Assembly (NCBI GenBank): GCA_026417575.1 | Contig: JAOACZ010000199.1 | Span: forward strand, 1 to 58,411 | Length of the DNA: 58,411 nt | From: a bacterium | GTDB taxonomy: Bacteria > Auribacterota > UBA3054 > JAPLST01 | Reading direction: 5' to 3' | Notes under the pieces: generated by a model | The model's input: only the letters and a program-made list of their open reading frames with translations | What the model was told of the DNA's origin: nothing | Database searches by the model: none | Program-made: the position numbers and the translations under genes | Part shown: positions 46,560-55,950 of the stretch, piece after piece | Layout of the letters: each line of letters opens with the position of its first letter | Position numbering within the stretch: the first letter of the stretch is position 1

Positions 46560-47336
46560 ATGCCACACATTACCCCACGCGTGAACTTCCTGATCGCAGG
46601 AACCCAGAAAGGGGGCACCACAGCACTGGCACATTTTCTCGCGCAACATCCGCATGTGTTCATCTCGCGCCAGAAGGAACTCCATTTTTTTGATCGTGAT
46701 AAATACTTTCGCGCCCGCACTCCTAATTATACGTGGTACCACCAACACTTTCAGGGCTGCGACGGCTATCGTGCCGTAGGCGAAGCCACACCTATCTACA
46801 TGTTTTGGCCTGCAGCCGCACCGCGTATTCACGCCTACAATCCGGCTATGAAGTTAATCCTCTTGCTCCGCAACCCCATTGAGCGTGCCTACTCTGATTA
46901 CATCATGGAGCGACGGCGCGGGTTTGAACTCCTTCCGTTCCGCTGGGCTATACGCGTTGAGCCGCTCCGTCGCAGATGGCTGCCTTCCCTGCTCGCTCGG
47001 CACTATCTCTACACAAGTCGGGGCTTCTATTCCCAACAAATTCAACATTTGCTGCACTACTTTCCGCGTGAACAGATGTTGATCCTCAAGACTGAAGAGC
47101 TCCGCGAAGATCATTACGGCACCCTGCAGCGTGTTTGCGCGTTTCTTGGTGTGGATCCCTTCCCTGCGATTAAGCAGGAAATAGTTTTCTCGAATGAGTA
47201 CGCACCAATGTCTCTAGACGATTGGCAGCTGCTTCAACGCATCTTTGCGCAGGAAATCGACACGCTTGAAGCACTGCTCGGGTGGGACTGCTCGTCCTGG
47301 CGCCGCCCTCCGTCACCTTCACGGACGATGTCGTGA
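46560..47336 (+). CDS. Sulfotransferase family protein
   Basis: This 258-residue protein has the sulfotransferase PAPS 5'-phosphosulfate loop FLIAGTQKGGTTALAHFL at the very N-terminus and the 3'-phosphate motif LLLRNPIERAYSDYIMERRRG. It should move sulfate from PAPS to a sugar, lipid or peptide; the acceptor is unknown. Because the PAPS loop starts ten residues in, the start must be here: GTG 46554 or ATG 46560. A GGTGAG lies next to the ATG. No sulfate-activation genes are adjacent. Confidence 0.9.
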   Translation: MPHITPRVNFLIAGTQKGGTTALAHFLAQHPHVFISRQKELHFFDRDKYFRARTPNYTWYHQHFQGCDGYRAVGEATPIYMFWPAAAPRIHAYNPAMKLILLLRNPIERAYSDYIMERRRGFELLPFRWAIRVEPLRRRWLPSLLARHYLYTSRGFYSQQIQHLLHYFPREQMLILKTEELREDHYGTLQRVCAFLGVDPFPAIKQEIVFSNEYAPMSLDDWQLLQRIFAQEIDTLEALLGWDCSSWRRPPSPSRTMS

Positions 47337-47359
47337 ACTGTTGCTCACATACTCTGTCT

Positions 47360-47374
47360 CGTTTGCTTCAAACG
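47360..47374 (+). other. Short hairpin between sulfotransferase and cold-shock genes
   Basis: CGTTTG and CAAACG form a perfect six-base-pair stem around CTT, 24 bases after the sulfotransferase stop. There is no T-run. It could be a weak terminator or lie in the leader of the cold-shock mRNA. Confidence 0.3.
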
Positions 47375-47430
47375 CGTGTTGCGGCACCAACGCCCAACAT
47401 GCTCATCTCCTAACACCTCTCCTCACTCCT

Positions 47431-47634
47431 ATGGCGAAAGGCACAGTCAAATGGTACAGTCGTAAAAAGGGCTACGGCTTCATTGTCCAGGAAGATGGTA
47501 CAGAATTGTTTGTCCATCATTCGGCACTGGGAAACCAACGCTTGAACGAAGGCGCCACGGTGGAATACACTGTTGGTCAAGGCCCGAAGGGCCCCTGTGC
47601 CAAAGATGTCAAGGTGATCGAGCCGAAGCAGTAG
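47431..47634 (+). CDS. Cold-shock-domain protein
   Basis: The 67-residue protein is a complete CspA-type cold-shock domain: GTVKWYSRKKGYGFIVQ (RNP1 KGYGFI) and ELFVHHSAL (RNP2). It binds single-stranded RNA or DNA and acts as an RNA chaperone or antiterminator. The ATG at 47431 is chosen because the family starts there; the track's longer form has no homology upstream. A hairpin follows directly on its stop codon. Confidence 0.95.
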   Translation: MAKGTVKWYSRKKGYGFIVQEDGTELFVHHSALGNQRLNEGATVEYTVGQGPKGPCAKDVKVIEPKQ

Positions 47635-47653
47635 CACCTTAGCGGCAAGGTGC
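47634..47653 (+). terminator. Hairpin directly after the cold-shock gene
   Basis: GCACCTT (47634-47640) and AAGGTGC (47647-47653) form a perfect seven-base-pair stem around AGCGGC, beginning at the last base of the TAG stop. No strong T-run follows, so it is a terminator or mRNA 3'-end candidate. Confidence 0.45.
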
Positions 47654-47896
47654 GCTTAGCCGGTTACTCCCACTAATGTCCACCCCCTACATACCTAGGG
47701 TGCCGCTTCTAATCTTGAGGTGGACTAACCGCGCCGCTTTCACTCTTTCTCGCCGGACATCCTTTTGACACCGCGCTGCTCACACAGGATGCGGAGCGAG
47801 GCTTACGTTCGCACCCGCACGCCCACAACCGCTGAAGGGTGTATGCGTGTCGTGTGCGCATCCGCCTGCAGCGGCTGCTCGGCCTCAACCTTTTTT

Positions 47897-50800
47897 TCAG
47901 GGCCGCCGCATCCACCACGTACCGGCCAGTACGAATCCCGTAATTCTTGTCGGTTCGGGGATAATACTTAGTTCCGCCGCCTTGCTCGTCGCCGTGCCGT
48001 AAAAATTGCTAACCACCAGATGGTACATCCCGGTGTGCGACTGTTGCACGTTGGCGATGTTTAGCACGGCTGCCGTCACATCGGCAATCGGCGCTCCCTG
48101 GTGATACCACCGGTAGAAGTAGGGCGTGACGCCATCATTGGCGACGCTGAAGGACGCGGACGTGCCGAGTTGCATCAGCTGATTGTGCGGTGGTCGTAGA
48201 TGTATGGCACGCGCGGCTGCATCTCGCGGCGCACCACTAGGTCCACCACGTTATCACCTAGTTTGCCAATCCCCGTGCCAAACCACGTGCCCGGCGGTGA
48301 GCGCGACGGGGGCGAGGAACGGATAACGATAGGTCGCCGCTGCGTTCTGATAAAAATCGGTTCCCGGATCCATCACAAATTCCTACTCGGTCAGGACCAT
48401 GCCGGAAGGATAGAGATTGGTCACTACATTGTCCGTCGAAGTGGGCGCGGCACAGGGCGTGCCGCCGTCGGCGGAGACGGCCGTGCCGGCGAGCACTTCC
48501 GCGCGCACGATCCCTCCGCGTTTCGTCCCGCTCACAGCCACAGTGTAAATGATGTTGGCGCTGCCAGGCCTCGGCGTGATCACCGTTGTCTGCGCCTCGG
48601 CCGAGCCGTCCAGCACAATGGACACCGCGCTGCTTGTGAAGCCCGTCACCGGCTGGTCAAACACCACCGTGAAATAATTAATGGGGTTGACACTGCCGCC
48701 ATGAGGATCGGCTTGCGTCATGGCTTGGTTGATCGTCACTTGGGGGCCGCTCTGCAACGTGTCCTCCGTGACGTTGTCAAACACGTATAAGAACACCGCG
48801 CCGACGGGCAGGCCGCCATTCCTACCGCCCGTGTACTGGTCAATAATAAAATTCTTCGCGAAATACGCGACAGGAATATCCAGGGTTGCAATCGGGATGT
48901 TCATTTGCTGCCGGTTCGTCAGGCGTGGATCGCTGCTGAGTTTATACAGCGTGATTTTCCTGGGAGTGGTAAACGACAGACGCAGTGCCAGGGGCACCGT
49001 GCCGTTGCCGAAGTTTTGCCCGTTATGCACGCAATCCACTTTCTTGTTCAACACCACGCCGCCGTAGGAGTTCCCCTGCTTGAAGGCATACGCGGCGGCA
49101 AACGTGGCATTGGTGACCAGCACCGCGCCAATGGGTGTCGAACAACGAGCCGAAGGAGAGCAGATCCACCGCCGTCACCAGCATGCGGCCCCCACCGATG
49201 ATCTTGTCCGCGATCTGCAGGCCTTGCCACGAGAGATGCGGCCGCCAGCCTTGATGCATCTAGGTATGCGATGCCCACAGACCTTTTTCCTCAATAAACG
49301 ATAAGAAGCCCTGCTCTTTCACGCCGTGCAGCATGCCATACAGCCAGAAATCCGAGGTGCCAATGCCCGCCGGCAGCGGCGCCAATAGTTGCGCGACGCT
49401 TCCTGCTCTTCCGGCGTCAGAGTGACATTATTCAGCCCGCTCGTCAAATGACTCGACCAGCCTTCATAACGTACAAGTTCAAACGGCAGGCCGCACTGGG
49501 CCATGGCGGTTTGCAGGGCAACAATATCGTTTGCCCAGTTCTTGCCGCAGTGATCCACGTACGTGGTCCACATTTGTACGCCGTCGTCACTCCAAACCGT
49601 ACCGCCAACTTTGCCGCCTTGGCCGGCCGCCCAGCAGCCCAGCAGCACTTCAATCGAATTCGTCCAATACACAGTGTTGGAGGAGACATAATCCCAGATG
49701 TACTGGCACTTGCGGCCGTAGGGGCCCGGATTGCGCCCAGGCCTCGCCGCGAAACGCGAAGAAGTAGCCGCTGTTCCACGGCTTATTGCCCATTTCAATG
49801 AATGTAAATGGCGCGAAACTCATTGGCCCGTGGCGTCACGTTGCCGCGCTGAGCCGCGCGCACGGCCCCGTACCCGTCGTCGAAGGCGCCGCGAGAAACT
49901 CTATCAATTTCACATAGTCATCTTCTTTCCACTCCAAACTGGCCGTGATCTACAGAATGGGGCGTGCAGCCGGGGTGGCGCCGCTCTCGCAGGCGGCCTG
50001 CACCATGCTGGGCAAGTGCATGGGCTGGCAGGCACGCGTACTCAGATTCACGTCCCAGCGCCGCGCGCTCATCACGCCGGACTGCACCATGTACTCAAAG
50101 GGATCATCCAACCAGCAATAGCGCAGCACGCCTTTATTCACGGTAGTGCTGGCGCCCACATAGTGCCGCCAGATGCCATGCACTGGCTTGTAAAAATGAC
50201 ATGCTGTGCCGCCGTCGGTGACGTTGTAAAGCACGGCGTTGTCAGCGTAGACCGTGCCGGGCCCGGTGAATAAAAAGGAGGGCCCGTTCACGCCCATGCT
50301 GCTCGTCAGCCAGTTGGTAACGGTAAACTGCGCGGACAATTTCACCCACGCGCCGTTGACGATCCCCGCGACACGCCAGTCAAAATATGGCGTTGCGCGA
50401 TAGCGTATGTTCGCGTCGGTCGGCAGCAGGCCTTCGCCGTGCACCCCGCATTCCATGCGGTACGTGCGCCCGGTCGCCAGCATTGTTGCGCCCCACCAGG
50501 TGTCTTTCGTCCAACTGTAGCCGTAGGTCGACATGCCGAACTCGGCGGCGCTGGGACAGGTAATCCGCAGACAACCCGTGCCACAGTTCTCCGCCAGCAT
50601 TTGCGCCGAGATCGGCCTGGGAATGGTCACGATGGTTTGTCTGCTAGGATTGTTCCAATCGCCATCGCGGGTCCAGAGCGCGCCCCAGCCCTGCAGGCCA
50701 ATGATCTGCGTGCTCATAGTCTCCGGCGGCGGCACGTCAATTTCCTTTTTTTTCCACGAACACCAAGTCGCCATTTTGCGGAACCGGCGCCTGTGCCCAG

Positions 50801-51824
50801 ATAAATGCACTCGCAGTGTGCGCTGGCCGGAAAACGCGGACAATACACGTAATACTCTGTCACATCGCTGTTGGTCGAGGCATTCCACATGATGTAGGCG
50901 TAGCCTCTGAGAGCCCGCACGCGCACATTGGTGGCCGGCGCGGGCTTGCCAGGGAACGCGGCCGGCGCGCTGCCAAAGATACGGAATGGACGCGCGTTCG
51001 TGCGCGACGACGCGTCCTGTACCCGAATGGTCACGTTGGTTTCCACCGCTGCCGAACAGATCCCGATGATGCTGCCGTCAGACAGCAACACCAAATTGGG
51101 CGGCAACGATCCAGCGGTGATGCTCCACGTCAGCGGCGTCGTACCGCCCACCGCGCTCATCGTCCCCAGTGGCGAGCCGACGGTGTAGTTCTCCCCGATG
51201 ATGGATTGGGGATTTGCGTGTCATGATGCGCGGATCGTTGTTCCTCAGCGAATGCGGCGTGGCCGGCTCAATCGGCGCCGATAAATCTGACAGATTGCCA
51301 TCTACGTCCCGCGCCGCACGACATAGCAGTACGACTGGCCGTTGACGATGTGGAAGGTGTCCACCACGTCCGTGGCAGAAACAACCGCCCTCAAGCCATC
51401 CACGTCTATCTGCTCATACCCCGCGGCCACGTAGCCGCCGGCCGGGATCGTGCCTTCGCGCAATTTGTGAATCCAGCCCGCGCTCGACGCATTCGTCACT
51501 TCGCGATACAGCCGATTCTGTCCGCCATCCAGAAAGCCGGATGATAGCGTGTCGCAATAGCGCGTATTGCACACGGCGTACGTGCCGGTGGCGTCGCTGC
51601 CGCCCCCGTCAATTCACAATAGCGCTTAATCACCAGCGGCTCAAAGGCGGGATTAGAGTCCCAGTTGTGACGCGCAGTTCCATGTCATTCTGTGCGCAGA
51701 AAGCCGGCGGATTGGAGTGGGTGATGGTCTGGCCAACGACAAACACCGCGGGATTGCTCACCGACGCCGCCAGTGGCAGCGCCAGCAGCGCGCACACGTT
51801 GCATATCGCAGTCTCAGATTTCAT
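47897..51824 (-). pseudogene. Large secreted PEP-CTERM protein gene broken by many frameshifts
   Basis: Fragments in order on the minus strand rebuild one ~1300-residue secreted protein. It starts at the ATG at 51824 with a signal peptide (MKSETAICNVCALLALPLAA) behind AAGAGG. An ARDVDGNLSDLSAPIEPAT fibronectin-like end (near 51310), a He_PIG-type Ig segment (GGTTPLTWSITAGSLPP, near 51150), a second fibronectin-like segment, a GLQGWGALWTRDGDW segment (near 50700), EWKEDDYVKLIEFL, a GKVGGTVWSDDGVQMWTTYVDHCG region (near 49600), beta-domains to 48383, a final Ig domain and an IPEP...MRRP tail follow. Frame changes occur near 51672, 51640 (in a G run), 51316, 51215, 50745 (in a run of eight T), 49130 and others. 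Each piece stays open, so breakage is mostly by indels, with probable stops near 49950 and 48383. The intact function was probably surface glycan binding or cleavage. Confidence 0.75.
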
Positions 51825-51877
51825 GGTCCTCTTCTTGCGGAAGAACGAGTGGAAGCATGGAACGATGGATGAAAGCG

Positions 51878-51931
51878 CTTCATTCGACATTTTGTGTGAT
51901 CTGCAAGTGACATTTTTCGTCGATAGAACTT
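51878..51931 (-). repeat. Divergent relative of the 274-bp repeat
   Basis: The minus strand matches 15459-15512 (and 15733-15786) at about 42 of 54 positions without gaps; the shared core includes AAAATGTCA. It lies just upstream of the broken PEP-CTERM gene. The similarity fades outside this stretch, so the shared unit is either short or heavily diverged. Confidence 0.5.
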
Positions 51932-52053
51932 CTTAGCATCCATCACGGCTGATAAGCGCGGCTGCATTCCGCTTTTTTCTTCTTCCCTCTGGTCTCTGCA
52001 CTCTGACTTCCCAACGTGGATCACCCTTGTGGCAGATTTCGGCCATACCTCCA

Positions 52054-52072
52054 CCGGGCTCTCAAAGCCCGG
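52054..52072. other. GC-rich perfect hairpin between two broken genes
   Basis: CCGGGCT and AGCCCGG form a perfect seven-base-pair stem around CTCAA. No T-run follows on either strand. It may be a repeat-type element or an mRNA end between the two decayed genes. Confidence 0.35.
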
Positions 52073-52246
52073 CCACATTACTATGGTCAGCGTTAGGGCC
52101 GATTGATGTGATTCATCCGCCTGCCTGGGAGCTGCACTGCCTCGAGCAACGCGGCAGCTGCGCTGCCGCGCTCCATCTGTCGCTCCTGCGGGTGGAACAG
52201 GCCGCGCGGTTGCCCACGCCGCCCTACCCAACCACCCAACCACACC

Positions 52247-53074
52247 TTACTTCCGCCGCAGTGCCAGCAGCCCCAGCGTCGCCAAACCTATCGCGCCCGG
52301 CTCCGGCACAATCCCCATCACACTCAGATTCTCAATCCAAACGTAGTTGGCGGCGTTGTTGGCGATTACATCCAACGCCAGCACGGCGTAATTGCCCTGC
52401 GCATACGACACGTCCACCATGGCGTTGACCGACTGAATCAACTGCGTTTGGTCTGCCGTGTGTGGAATCTAAAAATTGCTTATGGGAGTGAACGTCATGG
52501 TGTCCGGGTCCGTTTGGTTATTCAACGTGTAGCGGTAGTTGAAGGTGCAGTAACTGGTATCGTTGCCAGTGTCCCAACCGCAGACGTCAAAGGCAAACAC
52601 CAGCCTGCCCAATGTATCGCCTGCGTTGTTGCGGATGCGGAAGCGGCATGCGCACTTTCCCACGATCCTTGCTCGGCCAGGAACGCCGTATAGTTGCCGT
52701 TGCCAAAATGGTTTAACTCCACCTGCGGCGGCACAGGTACGGCTATCTCATCACTAGTGTCACCATCGCCGTTCGCGAGCTGCCAAACAACGTGGAAACA
52801 TTGTTTCCTCGATCTCCCAAATCACGATTATTGTTGCGTTTTGAAAACCCCTTCCGGATGAAAGTCTGGTGACACGTTGTAAACGCGTCGCCAATTATCC
52901 GGCTCAAGAAGGTCGGTTATCGCCGGAGGCGATTGTCAGAATACCCGTGATGGTGGAGTTGAAGTCAACCGCCACGGGTGTGCCGAGCGCGGGGAGGACG
53001 ATTTCCGTGCGGGCGGACACGCCGGTTAGCACGACTGCCAGCGCGGCTGCAAGAAGAATCAGTGTGTGTTTCAT
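52247..53074 (-). pseudogene. Decayed small PEP-CTERM protein gene
   Basis: The ATG at 53074 starts a signal peptide (MKHTLILLAAALAVVLTGVSA) that is too short for the ORF track and ends at a TGA after about 57 codons. Further down, ELNHFGNGNYTAFLAEQGSWE (near 52720) must shift frame to continue into RFRIRNNAGDTLGRLVFAFDV and TMTFTPISNF. There an in-frame TAG interrupts before IPHTADQTQLIQSVNAMVDV, which runs on into VPEPGAIGLATLGLLALRRK, a textbook PEP-CTERM signal. At least two frameshifts and one stop are therefore needed to explain it. Intact, it would be a ~270-residue surface protein of the PEP-CTERM beta-sandwich type. Confidence 0.7.
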
Positions 53075-53763
53075 CTTTCGGTCTCCTCTCGTCGTGGTTA
53101 GTTATATGCCGCGTGGCGTGCTACCTTCCGCAGGCAGCCTGGCGCAGGCACAGGTTACCGTTTACTTTTATCTCTATCACATCGCTTGGATATCCTTACA
53201 TCGTCCCTCACGGCCGCACAAAACGCCTCTTTTCAGTCCTGTTTGCTGTCGTGGCGAGCGTGTTGTTGCCATCGACATTCGTCCTCATTGCGGGCAGTCT
53301 AACATATGAAAACGCAAAAGGAAACGACCGAAACGAGTAAGTGTAGATCTGGTTTCCACGTGCACCGCAGATTTTTATACTGTTCCACACGTGCGCACAT
53401 TCAGAAGTCTTCGCACCTGAACTATACTGGTGAAGGAAACGGTTCCCCGTTCGTGATCGCTCGCGCCGTTTCGAGACGCTTCTCGCCTTGCATAGAACAC
53501 AAAGAACTAGCTCTGGACCGTAGTAGGAGAGCTACGCATTTTTCGAGCAAAAGCGCAGGCCCACGACACTCACATCCGCGCTCGTACGCCCGCCTCAGAC
53601 CCGGAACGTGAGGAGAAACCTCCCGACCCCAGTATAGCTGGTTCAAAAGAAGTAACACTTGTCTACGATCAATCCGTGCCACTACCGTGCGCCCCACATG
53701 ACGCCTTTGCTCTGCTAATTCGGGTGTAACTCCAAGGTTTGCATACAAAATTGACGCTCACTT
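53075..53763. other. Intergenic region upstream of the AraC gene
   Basis: About 690 bases separate the decayed PEP-CTERM gene from the AraC promoter. ORFs on both strands here overlap and have no recognisable family. I see nothing further that I can support. Confidence 0.4.
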
Positions 53764-53772
53764 TGCTATACT
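53764..53772 (+). promoter_or_regulatory. Extended -10 box abutting the AraC start
   Basis: TGC-TATACT (TATACT at 53767-53772) is an extended -10 box. The ATG begins seven bases later, where transcription itself should start, so the mRNA is probably leaderless. No -35 box is found at a normal distance; a TTGACG at 53751 is too close. Confidence 0.5.
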
Positions 53773-53779
53773 AGTCGCA

Positions 53780-54775
53780 ATGACTGACACTACCGAGACT
53801 CCCATTGCCGTTTCTCGCATTCTGCATCCTAGCGATTATCATGTGCAGCATCCAAATGTGTACTTTCCTGATACGGCACGTGAGGGGTATTTTTTACCAG
53901 CAAAAGCTCGACGGAATCTGAGTCGGCCACCAGACGAGTATTACAGCCTGCCGCGGCTTGGTCCACACTCGGGTTTACTTTTTAATGTCTTGCACGCCGG
54001 TACTTCGCACTGGGAGTACGGTGACCGTTATACGCGCGTGAGATCCAGTGGGTTTGCAATTGAACTCGTCACGCACGGGCGTGGGGAACTGCGTGTGGGA
54101 CGGTACAAGCGATATATCTTGCGCCCGGGTGACGTGTTTATCCTCCATCCCGATGAGCGCCACTCCTACCGCGCATGCTCACGTTCGCCGTTCCAAAAAA
54201 TGTACGTTACGCTTGCCATTGACTCACCAATGCATCGGGCCATTTTGGCAGCGACACCTTTGTGGGAGCAGTCATACCTGCCCTTACCGCCCCCCGGCGC
54301 GGGGCGTGCTCAGGCGCTGATTGAGCGGGTCATCGCTATTGTCCGCGCAGGTGGCGCCGACGCGGCACTGCAAGCCTCCCTGACGGTCTGTGAGCTGATC
54401 ACGCTGCTGCTTCAGGAAGTGCACACCCATTCAGAGGCGCCTTCGCTCGACCCGCGGCTCCATGCTGTCATGACACACGCCATTGACCACTTGCATGAAC
54501 GGCTGAGCATGACCGACCTGGCCAAAGTGGCGGGCGTGAGTGCAGGCCACCTTAATCGCCTCTTTATGAAGGACGTTGGCATGCGCGCGCACGAGTGGCT
54601 GCTCAAATTGCGCATGCGTTACGCCTCCGAGCTCCTGCATAAAACGCATCTGCCTATTCATCACATCGCCGAACAAGTCGGTTATGATAATGCCTACACC
54701 TTCTCGCGCGCCTTTAAGCATGTGGCCGGCATGGCACCTGTTACGTACCGCCGGCGGGTGTGGCAAGCCCGGTGA
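53780..54775 (+). CDS. AraC-family transcriptional regulator
   Basis: The 331-residue protein has an N-terminal cupin-like sensing domain (GELRVGRYKRYILRPGDVFILHPDERHSY) and a C-terminal AraC DNA-binding domain with two helix-turn-helix units (LSMTDLAKVAGVSAGHLNRLFMKDVG and IHHIAEQVGYDNAYTFSRAFKHVAGMAPVTYRRR). Such regulators usually respond to a sugar and control nearby catabolic or transport genes; here the sugar transporter at 55951-58392 is the best candidate target. It follows the two broken secreted-protein genes. Confidence 0.93.
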   Translation: MTDTTETPIAVSRILHPSDYHVQHPNVYFPDTAREGYFLPAKARRNLSRPPDEYYSLPRLGPHSGLLFNVLHAGTSHWEYGDRYTRVRSSGFAIELVTHGRGELRVGRYKRYILRPGDVFILHPDERHSYRACSRSPFQKMYVTLAIDSPMHRAILAATPLWEQSYLPLPPPGAGRAQALIERVIAIVRAGGADAALQASLTVCELITLLLQEVHTHSEAPSLDPRLHAVMTHAIDHLHERLSMTDLAKVAGVSAGHLNRLFMKDVGMRAHEWLLKLRMRYASELLHKTHLPIHHIAEQVGYDNAYTFSRAFKHVAGMAPVTYRRRVWQAR

Positions 54776-55950
54776 CCAACGGCGTACCGATTCAACTACG
54801 TTTCAGCACCGTCTTCTATTGTTCACGTACCAGACCACACCCGGAGATAACAACCATCAACTTTGACTCTGCTCGTAGCAATATCTGCTGTGACCATGCC
54901 ACGCCCGACGCGCAATAATGCTACCAACTGAGAAATGTTGGGCATCGCAGTTGGTTTCACGCCAAAAATAGGCCGTGACTATCCCGAGGCAAGCGCTTGT
55001 CATTGAACAGAACGCAAGTGTCAAGAATAGTCACGGGCGTAGCGCTCTGATATAGTGGAGGATGCTGGGTCAGGTCGATTACATCTTACTGACCGACCGC
55101 CTTGTGCCAGCGACCTGCCCCAGCACCCCGCCCTCTGCCGCCTGCACCCATTCAATTGCCATATGAAGAAGACAGCAGGGCCGCCAACGGCACGACTAAC
55201 ATTGCTAGCGTCACCAAAGATCCGGCCCTCGGCACCCTGAGCAGCAGCGGTTTCATTTCCACTCTGTCAACGAGGATAACCGCGTTTCGTACACTGTCGC
55301 GCGGCGTGACGAATTTGTTGTCGACAACAACTTAATCAGCTCATCGCGGCCCACACCGCACGCAGCGCGGCTGGGCTTGCTCACCAGGGCGAGCTCTCGA
55401 TTACCTAAGCCTACAAGCCCATCACATACCTCAGCGCTCCTCTGTAGCAACCAAGCGCCCACCACGCTCGGCGAAAAGAGTCATGTACCCTTTAGACTCC
55501 TGTGCAGATACCTGAACATTACGCGCTCCGCAGACCCACTTGGCGAGTCCCTTCGACCGACATCGGCAATCGAATGATAAATGCCGGGTGTGATTTCTCT
55601 TTCTCACACGTATGCAGACGGGCAGGGGCGCGTGATAGTCTCCCGCCCCAGCAGCTCAATGGCATTGTATCCACCGCGTGGCCGAAGTTACTAAGGCGCT
55701 GCCAACTGGGTGCTTCAGGTCAAGGGCGATCGGCAATGTCTCCTAACGACGGCTGTTCCGGCCACTGTGGGGTTGTCATTTTTCACGGCGCTAGCATCAG
55801 TCTCTGCCAGAACCAAGCCCTTGCACGCATATTAAACATTCATCGTCTCACATTACCGAGATACGACTGCCACGTCAGCCTCTATACCACACCACGCAGC
55901 AAATCTCCGTGTAACTATCACCCACAACTCTGCCGCTTGCAGCAAACCAT
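54776..55950. other. Long intergenic region between AraC and the transporter
   Basis: These 1175 bases contain no convincing gene on either strand. Short ORFs overlap in conflicting frames and have no family features. It may be remnant sequence of a lost gene, but I cannot reconstruct one. No tRNA or T-run terminator was recognised. Confidence 0.4.

Noticed and set aside
55102-55465. Possible remnant of a secreted protein gene in the 54.8-55.9 kb gap
   Set aside because: The ORF has no signal peptide, domain motif or extended frame that can be reconstructed.
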